Source of the DNA: Candidatus Brevundimonas phytovorans
GTDB taxonomy: Bacteria > Pseudomonadota > Alphaproteobacteria > Caulobacterales > Caulobacteraceae
Direction of reading: 5' to 3'
Length of the DNA: 64,000 bases
Assembly (NCBI GenBank): GCA_029203145.1
Contig: CP119309.1
Span: 707,001-771,000 of the forward strand
Every line of letters starts with the position of its first letter. Positions within the stretch are counted from its first letter, which is position 1. Below the pieces are notes generated by a model that did not search any database, had not been told where the DNA came from, and worked only from the letters and a program-made list of their open reading frames with translations. This document shows, one piece after another, positions 47,833-57,409 of the stretch. Position numbers and translations under genes: made by a program.

Positions 47833-48648
47833 TCAGCCGACAAAGGCGCGCTCCAGAACATAGTCGCCGGGTTCGGCGTTCGAGCCTTCCTTGAGGCCAA
47901 AGGATTCCAGCAGTTCGCCGGTCTCCTTGATCATGGCCATCGAGCCGCACAGCATGACGCGGTCGCTGTTGGGCGAGAAGCCGATGGGCAGTTGCAGGTC
48001 GGCGAAGACATCGCCCGACTTGATGCGGTCGGTGATCCGGCCCGGCGTCTCGAACCGTTCGCGGGTCACGGTCGGATAATAGGTCAACTGGGCCCTGGCC
48101 TCGTCGCCGATCAGCGGGTCGTCGTGGATCTCATGCGTGAAGAAGTCGCGGTAGGCCAGGTCGGCGACATTGCGCACCGTGTGGCAGACGATGACCTGCT
48201 TGAAGCGCGAATAGGTCTCGGGATCGCGCGCCACCGACAGCCAGGGCGCCAGGCCCGTGCCGGTGCCGATCAGCCACAGACGCTCGCCGCCGGTCAGGGC
48301 GTCCAGCACCAGGGTCCCGGTCGGTTTCTTGCCCATCAGGACGCTGTCGCCCGCGACGATCTTCTGCAGGCGCGAGGTCAGGGGGCCGTCCTCGACCTTG
48401 ATCGAGAAGAATTCCAGCTCTTCGGCCCAGAAGGGCGAGGCGATGGAATAGGCGCGCAGCACGGGCTTGCCGCCGTCTTCGCCCGGCAGACCGATCATGA
48501 CGAACTCACCCGAGCGGAAACGGAAATCCTCGGGTCGTTTCACGCCGAAGCTGAACAGCTGGTCGTTCCAGTGGCGGACCCACAGGACTTCCAGATTGTG
48601 GAACGGGCTGGCCTTGACGGGCGGCGCGGCGGTGGAGGCGTCGGACAT
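47833..48648 (-). CDS. fpr: Ferredoxin-NADP+ reductase
   Basis: 271 aa of the bacterial Fpr family: FAD-binding RAYSIASPFW and VEDGPLTSRLQ, NADP-binding LIGTGTGLAPWLSVARDPE, and the C-terminal LCGSMAMIKETGELLESFGLKEGSNAEPGDYVLERAFVG ending typical of alphaproteobacterial Fpr. It balances NADPH and reduced ferredoxin/flavodoxin, often in oxidative stress. Cotranscribed with chorismate mutase; diverges from the S9 peptidase gene across 105 bp. Confidence 0.93.
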   Translation of the reverse strand: MSDASTAAPPVKASPFHNLEVLWVRHWNDQLFSFGVKRPEDFRFRSGEFVMIGLPGEDGGKPVLRAYSIASPFWAEELEFFSIKVEDGPLTSRLQKIVAGDSVLMGKKPTGTLVLDALTGGERLWLIGTGTGLAPWLSVARDPETYSRFKQVIVCHTVRNVADLAYRDFFTHEIHDDPLIGDEARAQLTYYPTVTRERFETPGRITDRIKSGDVFADLQLPIGFSPNSDRVMLCGSMAMIKETGELLESFGLKEGSNAEPGDYVLERAFVG

Positions 48649-48753
48649 GGCGACTACCTAGGCCGTCGCGGGCGAATGCGAAAGGCTCGCGGGCGTCGCA
48701 GTCGGTCAGATTTGCGGATGACGGCGGAAGATTCCGCCTCTAGCTTCCCCGCC

Positions 48754-51036
48754 ATGCGCACATTCCTTCTTGCTTCGACGATCCTGATGGCTGCGACCTC
48801 GGCCTTTGCTCAATCTGCTCCGCAGCCGACGGCGCCGCCGCCCGCGACCGCCCCGGCGTCCTCGATCCTGACGGTCGAGCGGGTCTTCGCCAATCCGTCG
48901 CTGGCCGGGCCGGTGGCCAAGGGCGTCAGCCTGTCGCCGGACGGCGAACTGGTCGCCTTCCTGCGGTCGCGCGACGACGACGTGGACGTGCTGGACCTGT
49001 GGGCCGCGTCGGTGAAGGGCGGCGAGCCGTTCAAGCTGATCGACGCGCGCGCCCTGGTCCCCGACGCCGGTGAACTGTCCGAGGCCGAGAAGGCGCGGCG
49101 CGAGCGGATGCGGATTTCGCAACGCGGCGTGGTTGAATATTCGTGGGACGAACAGGGCCGCTACATCCTGGCCCCGCTGGAAGGCGACATCTTCCTGGCC
49201 AGCCGCGCCGACGGCGCCGTGCGTCGCCTGACAGAGACCAAGGCCGACGAAATCGACGCCAAGGTCTCGCCCAAGGGCGCCTATGTCAGCTTCGTCCGCG
49301 ATCAGGATCTGGTCATCCTCAACCTGGCCTCGGGCGCCGAACAGGCGATCACCACGGACGGCGACGGCCTGATCACCTGGGCCACGGCCGAGTTCATCGC
49401 TCAGGAGGAACTGGACCGCGACACCGGCTACTGGTGGAGCCCGGACGAGCGTTTCATCGCCCTGCAACGCACCGACGAGACCCAGGTCGATGTCATCCCG
49501 CGCCTGGACATCACCGGCGGCGGCGCCTCGGTGACCGAGCAGCGCTATCCGCGCGCCGGGCGTCCCAATGCCGTGGTCGAGCTCTATGTGCAGGACGTGC
49601 AGGCGGGCCGGCGGGTCAAGGTCGATCTGGGCGCCGACACCGACATCTATCTGGCCCGCGTCAACTGGGCCAAGGACGGGCGGGCCCTCTATGTCCAGCG
49701 CCTGTCACGCGATCAGAAGACGCTGGACCTGCTGAGCGTCGATCCGGCCACGGGCGCCAGCCGCGTCATCGCCACCCAGCGCTCGAACGCCTGGGTGCCG
49801 TTGAACCATGACTTCAAGGCGCTGACGGACGGGAACTTCATCTGGGCCTCGGAAGAGAGCGGCTGGAAGCACCTCTATCTCTACAACCGCGACGGCCGCC
49901 GCCTGCGCGCGATCACGCGCGGCGACTATCCGGTCAAGGCGTTGGAGGGCGTGAACGAGACGACCGGCGAGGTCTTCTTCACCGCCTCCATGCGCGACGG
50001 CAAGGAATACCCGATCGAGCAGCAGCTGTTCCGCGCCAGCCTGAAGCGGACTGCGACGCCCGCCGAGATCACCCCGCGCGGCGGCTGGTGGAGCGCCTCG
50101 GTCAACCGGACAGGCACGGCCTATGTCGGCAACTATACGGATGTGAACACGCCGATGCACTCGGCCCTCTATGGCATGGACGGCCAGCGCGTGCGCTGGA
50201 TCGAGGAGAACAAACTCCAGCCCGGCCACCCCTTCTGGCCCTATGCCGCGCGCCAGCAGAAGCCCACGTTTGGCACGCTGCAAAGCCACGGCCAGAGCCT
50301 GATGTGGCAGATGACGACGCCGCCGGACTTTGACCCGACAAAGACCTATCCGGTGGTGATGCAGGTTTACGGCGGCCCCTCGGGCGGCGGCGTCAAGAAT
50401 GGCTGGCAGCCGGCGACCAACCAGTTGCTGACCGAGGCGGGCTACATCGTCTTCCGTCTGGACAACCGGGGCGAGGGCGATCGTTCTGCGGCCTTCAAGC
50501 AGGCCCTCTATCTGAAGATGGGCCAGCCGGAGATCGAGGATCAGGTCATCGCCGCCGACTATCTGCGGTCGCTGCCCTATGTCGACGACAGCCGCATCGC
50601 CATGATGGGCTGGTCCTATGGCGGCTTCATGAGCCTGATGGCGTTGACCGAGCCCAAGATGGGTCTGGCCTCGGCCCTGGCCGGCGCCCCGCCGACCGAG
50701 TGGAGCCTCTACGACACGGCCTATACCGAGCGCTACATGTCGACGCCGCAGGCCAATGTGGAAGGCTATGCCGCGTCTGACGTGCTGGGCCGTCTGGACC
50801 ACCTGACCGGGCGTCTGCTGCTGCTGCACGGCATGGCCGACGACAACGTCATCTTCGAGAACACGACGCGGGTGCTGAACGCCCTGCAGGAAAAGAGCAT
50901 CCCCTTCGAGACCATGCTCTATCCCGGCCAGCGTCACGGCGTGCGCGGCAATGAGCGCCAGTTGCACCTGTGGCGCACCTACCTCGACTTCCTCGACCGC
51001 ACCATCGGCACGCGAGCGCCCGCAAAGGCGGACTAG
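48754..51036 (+). CDS. S9 family peptidase, dipeptidyl-peptidase IV-like
   Basis: 760 aa from ATG 48754, with signal peptide LASTILMAATSAFAQ. The N-terminal beta-propeller (about 60-500, including the DPP-IV-type QEELDRDTGYWWSPDE, whose acidic pair anchors the peptide N-terminus) precedes an alpha/beta hydrolase domain with nucleophile Ser621 in GWSYGGF, Asp about 697 in MADDNV and His728 in GQRHGV. It removes N-terminal dipeptides, usually X-Pro, in the periplasm. A monocistronic gene, followed at 124 bp by the metalloprotease. Confidence 0.93.
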   Translation: MRTFLLASTILMAATSAFAQSAPQPTAPPPATAPASSILTVERVFANPSLAGPVAKGVSLSPDGELVAFLRSRDDDVDVLDLWAASVKGGEPFKLIDARALVPDAGELSEAEKARRERMRISQRGVVEYSWDEQGRYILAPLEGDIFLASRADGAVRRLTETKADEIDAKVSPKGAYVSFVRDQDLVILNLASGAEQAITTDGDGLITWATAEFIAQEELDRDTGYWWSPDERFIALQRTDETQVDVIPRLDITGGGASVTEQRYPRAGRPNAVVELYVQDVQAGRRVKVDLGADTDIYLARVNWAKDGRALYVQRLSRDQKTLDLLSVDPATGASRVIATQRSNAWVPLNHDFKALTDGNFIWASEESGWKHLYLYNRDGRRLRAITRGDYPVKALEGVNETTGEVFFTASMRDGKEYPIEQQLFRASLKRTATPAEITPRGGWWSASVNRTGTAYVGNYTDVNTPMHSALYGMDGQRVRWIEENKLQPGHPFWPYAARQQKPTFGTLQSHGQSLMWQMTTPPDFDPTKTYPVVMQVYGGPSGGGVKNGWQPATNQLLTEAGYIVFRLDNRGEGDRSAAFKQALYLKMGQPEIEDQVIAADYLRSLPYVDDSRIAMMGWSYGGFMSLMALTEPKMGLASALAGAPPTEWSLYDTAYTERYMSTPQANVEGYAASDVLGRLDHLTGRLLLLHGMADDNVIFENTTRVLNALQEKSIPFETMLYPGQRHGVRGNERQLHLWRTYLDFLDRTIGTRAPAKAD

Positions 51037-51160
51037 TGCTAGGCGCGATATCCTGTCGTCGGTCGATGACAGGCTGTCGCACTCGGTCCATCATGGCCCC
51101 GACTGGATGATTCAGGGCATCGCCCTTCGAGCGTCCATGAGCACTCTGGGAGGGGGCGAG

Positions 51161-53620
51161 ATGCGTAGGATTCTGCTGGCGGGGGCTGCTGGCCTGATTT
51201 TGGCTGCGGCGGGAACGGCGAGCGCGCAGGTTGCCCCTGCACGACCGGCGGCGACCTCGGCCTTTCAGGAGGGTCTGTTCGGGGTCCGTCTGGACCGCGA
51301 AAAGGGCAGGGTTCTGGTGCGCCTGCCCGCGCCGGGCGCGGACGGGGTTCTGGGCCGCTACCTCTATCAGCCTGGCCTGTCGGCAGGTCTGGGCATGGAT
51401 GGGGCGGGACTGGATCGTTCGGGTCTGGGCCGCACCCAGGTCCTGGCCTTCCGCAAGGTCGGCGGACGCGTGTTCGCCCGCTTCGAGAACAACGGTTTCC
51501 GCGCATTTGGCGCCAGTGCGGACGAGCAGAACGCGGTCGCGGCCTCTTTTGCGCCGTCGACGGTCTGGGCGGCGGATGTGGTGGAAACCGGGGCGGACGG
51601 ATCAGTCGTTGTCGACCTGTCGGGGTTCCTGACCCTTGACGCCGTCAATATCGCCGGACGGCTGAAACGGAGTTCGCTGGGGTCGTTCAAGGCTGCGCCC
51701 GACCTTGGCTATCTCGACCTGGATCAGACCCTCGTCTTCCCTGATAACGTCGAACTGCAGGCCGTCCAGACCTTCACCAGCGACGAGCCGGGCGGCGAGT
51801 TGTCGCGCATCGCGCCGGACTCGCGATCCGTGACCCTGACGGTCCGCCACTCCTTCATCCGCCTGCCGGACGACGGCTTCATGCCCGTGCCCCATGACCC
51901 GCGCGGCGGCAGCATCAGCCAGGCCATGGCCGTGGATTTCGCGGCGCCGCTGGAGCAGCCTGTCATGCGACGCCTGGCGGAACGCTTCCGTCTGGAGAAG
52001 ACGGATCCGGCTGCGGCGCGTTCGCGCGTCAAGAAGCCGATCGTCTTCTATGTCGACCGCGCCGCGCCCCCGGCCATCCGCGAGGCCTTGATCGAAGGCG
52101 GTAACTGGTGGGCGAAAGCCTTTGAAGACGCAGGCTATATCGACGCCTTCCGCGTGGAGGTTCTGCCTGAGGGCGTGCACCCGATGGATGCGCGCTACAG
52201 CATCATCGCCTGGGTCCACCGCGAAACGCGCGGCTGGTCCACAGGCAGCACGGTCAGCGATCCGCGCACCGGAGAGATTGTGCGCGGGGTGGTTCAGTTG
52301 GGCTCCCTGCGCGACCGGCAGGACAAGATGATCATCGAGGGTCTGGTCGGCGCTGATCGCAGCGGCACGGGCGGCGAGGATGACCCGAACCGGCTAGCCT
52401 ATCACCGCCTGCGTCACCTGTCGGCGCACGAGATCGGCCACTCCATCGGCCTGGCGCACAACTTCGCCGCCTCGACCTATGAGGGGCGGGCCTCGGTCAT
52501 GGACTATCCCGCGCCCTGGGTCATCGCCGACGGCGAGCGACTGGATTTCAGCCACGCCTATACGACCGGCGTCGGCGCCTGGGATCGCTATGCCGTCGAC
52601 TGGCTGTATGGCGATGCGCCCGGGCAGGACCCGCAGGCGCGCCGTCTGGCGCTGGCGGCCGAGGCGCAAGCCAAAGGCTATCGCTTCGTCAGCGACACCG
52701 ACACCCGGCCGCTGGGCAGTCTGCAGCCCTATGGCGGCATGTGGGACAATGGGACCGATCCCGTGGCCGAGTACGCCAACACCCTGGCCGTGCGGCGCAT
52801 CGCCCTGTCGCGCTTTGGCCTGGGCAATCTGCCCGCGGGGGCGCCGGCGGCGGACCTGCGCCGGGTGATCGTGCCTATCTACCTTTACCATCGCTATCAG
52901 ACCACGGCGGTCGGGCGCCAGATCGGCGGCGTGGACTATGGCTACGCCGTCAGCGGCGACGGTCATGAGCGCGCCGAGGTCGTGCCGGCGAACCAGCAGC
53001 GCGCGGCGCTGGAGGCGCTGATGCTGGCCCTGTCGCCCGCCGAACTGGACCTGCGCGATGACCTGATCGACCTCCTGTCTTCGGCTCAGTCGGGCGATCC
53101 CGACCGGCAGACCCAGATCGAGCTGTTCGCGGGCCGGACCGACGCGGTGTTCGATCCGTCATCGGCGGCCGCTGCGGCGACCGAGGTGGTGTTCGAGACC
53201 CTGCTGGCGCCCGAGCGGTTGAACCGTCTGGTTGAGCAGCATCGTCGGGATCCGAGCCAGCTGGGTCTCGGCGAGACGCTGGATCGGGTGGCGAGGACGG
53301 TCGGGGCTGGCGGTCGGCTGGACACGCGCCAAGCCGAACTGCGCCGTGTGACGCGGGCGCGCTACGCCGCGCATCTGGCGGCCCTGATGCAGGGCAAGGA
53401 CCTGTCGCCCACGGCCCAGGGGGCGGTGCGCGATAGCGCGCGTCGCTTTGGCGAGCAGTTGAAGCGGTGCCATGGTGACCGGCTGGAAACGGCCCAGTGC
53501 GTCTGGCTGGCCGAGGCTCTGACCGGCCCGGCTGAAGGCTTGAAGGCGCTGAGCGAAACCCTGCCCGTCGCGCAGGCCGTGCCGCCGGGCGCCCCGATCG
53601 GCAGCGACGACTGGCATTGA
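51161..53620 (+). CDS. Secreted zinc-dependent metalloprotease (DUF5117/DUF4953 type)
   Basis: 819 aa from ATG 51161 (GGGAGGGGG upstream), signal peptide ending AAAGTASAQ. The zinc motif HEIGHSIGLAHNF (HExxHxxGxxH, metzincin-like) is followed by YEGRASVMDYPAPW with a Met-turn-like methionine. The domain order, an N-terminal DUF5117-like region, then DUF5118-like and the C-terminal DUF4953 peptidase region, matches the large uncharacterised zinc-dependent metalloproteases of Caulobacterales and Sphingomonadales. Substrate unknown. Confidence 0.88.
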   Translation: MRRILLAGAAGLILAAAGTASAQVAPARPAATSAFQEGLFGVRLDREKGRVLVRLPAPGADGVLGRYLYQPGLSAGLGMDGAGLDRSGLGRTQVLAFRKVGGRVFARFENNGFRAFGASADEQNAVAASFAPSTVWAADVVETGADGSVVVDLSGFLTLDAVNIAGRLKRSSLGSFKAAPDLGYLDLDQTLVFPDNVELQAVQTFTSDEPGGELSRIAPDSRSVTLTVRHSFIRLPDDGFMPVPHDPRGGSISQAMAVDFAAPLEQPVMRRLAERFRLEKTDPAAARSRVKKPIVFYVDRAAPPAIREALIEGGNWWAKAFEDAGYIDAFRVEVLPEGVHPMDARYSIIAWVHRETRGWSTGSTVSDPRTGEIVRGVVQLGSLRDRQDKMIIEGLVGADRSGTGGEDDPNRLAYHRLRHLSAHEIGHSIGLAHNFAASTYEGRASVMDYPAPWVIADGERLDFSHAYTTGVGAWDRYAVDWLYGDAPGQDPQARRLALAAEAQAKGYRFVSDTDTRPLGSLQPYGGMWDNGTDPVAEYANTLAVRRIALSRFGLGNLPAGAPAADLRRVIVPIYLYHRYQTTAVGRQIGGVDYGYAVSGDGHERAEVVPANQQRAALEALMLALSPAELDLRDDLIDLLSSAQSGDPDRQTQIELFAGRTDAVFDPSSAAAAATEVVFETLLAPERLNRLVEQHRRDPSQLGLGETLDRVARTVGAGGRLDTRQAELRRVTRARYAAHLAALMQGKDLSPTAQGAVRDSARRFGEQLKRCHGDRLETAQCVWLAEALTGPAEGLKALSETLPVAQAVPPGAPIGSDDWH

Positions 53621-53628
53621 CTTAAAAC

Positions 53629-53781
53629 CCTTCTCCCCTCCGGGGGAGAAGGTGAGCCGCGTGAGCGGGTCGGATGAGGGGGAGCTTTGTCCGCCCTCGA
53701 CATCTGGACGTTGCGGCGCAGCCGACCGCCCGCTCATCCGTCATGCTGACGCATGCCACCTTCTCCCCCGAGGGGAGAAGG
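53629..53781. repeat. Paired palindromic repeat element between convergent genes
   Basis: Two near-identical hairpins bracket the region: CCTTCTCCCC-tccg-GGGGAGAAGG at 53629-53652 and CCTTCTCCCC-cga-GGGGAGAAGG at 53759-53781. Between them, GAGCGGGTCGGATGAG is loosely mirrored by CCGCCCGCTCATCCG. This is the look of a dispersed REP-type intergenic element and probably also terminates both flanking genes. Confidence 0.7.
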
Positions 53782-53790
53782 ATTGAGGGT

Positions 53791-54917
53791 TTACAGCTCC
53801 CGCCAGGTCTGGCCGGTCTGACCTTCATAATTGGTGGCGTGATAGACGCCGCGCGCGATGGCGCGGGCCAGGACGTCGGCGGCGACGTTGCCCAGTTGGG
53901 CCACGGCGACCTGACGCATGGCCGGGTTCTCGATCTCCTTCTTGCCGGTCGACAGGCAGAAGAGGGTGTCGCCGTCGAACGGCGCATGGCTGGGGCGGAT
54001 GGCGCGGGCCATGCCGTCCTGGGCCATGATGGCCAGACGCTGACACTCCACGCGGGTCAGGGCCACGTCGGTGGCGATGCAGGCGATGGTGGTGTTCTCG
54101 CGCGGGCGGGCGCGGCCTTTCGAAAGGCCCCAGTCCTCGGCCGAGGCGGCGAGGCCTGCCGAACCCAGACCGCCGTACTCGTCGCCGATTTCGAACGGCG
54201 CGGCCCAGAAGGTCTTGCCGCCGGGGGCCACCACGGCGCCGACGCTGTTGACCGCGACGATGGCGCCGACGGTCCAGCCGTTGGCCATCAGGGCAGACGC
54301 CGAGCCGATGCCGCCCTTCAGCGCGCCGGCCTCGGCGCCATAGCCGGCCCCGGCGGTGCCCAGGTCGAAGCGGTCGCCTGCGGCCTCCAGCGCCTCAACC
54401 GCCAGACGACGATAGGGCGGGTCCATCTCCCACTTCTTGTTCCCGCCATTGGCCAGGTCATAGAGGCAGGCGGTCGGGACGATGGGTGAGGGCGGCACGC
54501 CCGGCGCGCCCCCCATGCCATAACCGCGCCCGCGCATCCCCATCCAGGCGGCGATGCCGTCGCCCGAGGCCAGACCGTAGACCGAGCCGCCGGACAGGAC
54601 GATGGCGTCCACCTCCTGCACCAGGTTTTCGGGTTTCAGCACGTCGGTCTCGCGTCCGGCGGGACCGCCGCCGCGCACATCCACGGCGGCGACAGCGGGC
54701 TTTTCGGCCAGGATGACGGTGACGCCGGTGCGGACGCCCGCGTCATGGGCCTGACCGATCTTGATGCCTTCGACATCAGTGATCAGGTTCAGTGGGCCGG
54801 TGCGGCCGCTGGCGCGCGGAGGCGCGGTCTGTTCCGTGTTCGGGGCGGCCGATGCGGCGCCCGCGGCGGTGGCGGCGGCGCCGCCGATCAGGGCCGAGCC
54901 GAGCAGGGTTCTGCGGT

Positions 54918-54921
<4 letters not shown>
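53791..54921 (-). CDS. P1 family (DmpA/BapA-type) aminopeptidase
   Basis: 376 aa. MNRRTLLGSALIGGAAATAAG is a Tat-like leader, so the enzyme is exported. P1/S58 peptidases are self-cleaving Ntn-hydrolase-like enzymes; the expected cleavage point is Asn276-Thr277 in ENTTIACIATDV, which would free Thr277 as nucleophile. Other family segments are GGGPAGRETDVL, VLSGGSVYGLASGDG and GGIGSASALMANGWTVGAIVAVNSVG. Members cleave N-terminal D-, small L- or beta-amino acids from peptides. It is the last gene of a peptide-transport operon and overlaps the ATPase stop by 4 bases. Confidence 0.9.
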
Positions 54922-56546
<1,625 letters not shown>

Positions 56547-56548
56547 GC

Positions 56549-57409
56549 TCAACGCTCCCGCCGTACGCGCGGGTCGAACAGGTCGCGAAGACCGTCGCCG
56601 GTCAGGCTGAGGCCCAGGACGGTGATGAAGATGGCCAGGCCGGGCATGATGGCCAGCCAGGGGGCGAAGCCGATCATGGTCTGGGCCTCGGCCAGCATCC
56701 GGCCCCAGCTGGGCATGGGCGGCTGGGCGCCGAGGCCGACATAGGACAGTCCCGCCTCGGCGACGATGCCGACGGCGAACTGGATGGCCGCCTGCACGAC
56801 CAGCAGGCTCATCAGATTGGGCAGGATGTGCTGGACCGAGATCAGGGCCTTGGACTTGCCCGCGGTGCGTGCCGCCAGCACGTATTCGCGGGTCCAAAGG
56901 CCCATGGCCGCGCCGCGCGCGACGCGGGTGAAGACGGGGATGTTGAACAGGCCGATGGCGATGATGGCGTTGATCGCGCCCGGCCCCATGACGGCGGTGA
57001 TCATGACCGCCAGCAGCAGGGCGGGGAAGGCGAAGATCAGGTCGTTGCCGCGCATGACCAGGTCGTCGATCCAGCCGCCGCGCGCGGCGGCGGTCAGACC
57101 CAGAGGCACGCCGACGCCGGCGCCGATGCCGACCGCGACCAGCGCCACGGCCAGCGAGTTCTGCGCCCCGACCATGATCATCGACAGGACGTCGCGACCG
57201 AAATGGTCCGTGCCGAAGGGGTGGGCGGCCGAGGGGGCGGTCAGCTTGGCGGCGATGTTGACCGCCTCGACGTCATAGGGCGTCCATACGAAGGCGATCA
57301 GGGCGGTCAGGAGCACCACGACGGTCAGGGCGCCGCCGACGATCAGGGACAGCGGCCAGGGCGCGCGGGGCTTGGCGACCATGGCGAGGGGAGCAGGGGC
57401 GTCGGTCAT
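56549..57409 (-). CDS. Peptide ABC transporter permease (DppC-like)
   Basis: 286 aa, about six membrane segments. The N-terminal OppC-type segment (PLSLIVGGALTVVVLLTALIAF) is followed by HPFGTDHFGRDVLSMIMVGAQNSL, characteristic of DppC/OppC, and the EAA loop REYVLAARTAGKSKALISVQHILPN. Its start overlaps the upstream fusion gene by 4 bases (ATGA). Confidence 0.93.
   Translation of the reverse strand: MTDAPAPLAMVAKPRAPWPLSLIVGGALTVVVLLTALIAFVWTPYDVEAVNIAAKLTAPSAAHPFGTDHFGRDVLSMIMVGAQNSLAVALVAVGIGAGVGVPLGLTAAARGGWIDDLVMRGNDLIFAFPALLLAVMITAVMGPGAINAIIAIGLFNIPVFTRVARGAAMGLWTREYVLAARTAGKSKALISVQHILPNLMSLLVVQAAIQFAVGIVAEAGLSYVGLGAQPPMPSWGRMLAEAQTMIGFAPWLAIMPGLAIFITVLGLSLTGDGLRDLFDPRVRRER

Noticed and set aside
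47767..48753. Upstream extension of the S9 peptidase frame
   Set aside because: It reads antisense through the ferredoxin reductase; the signal peptide starting at 48754 fixes the true start.
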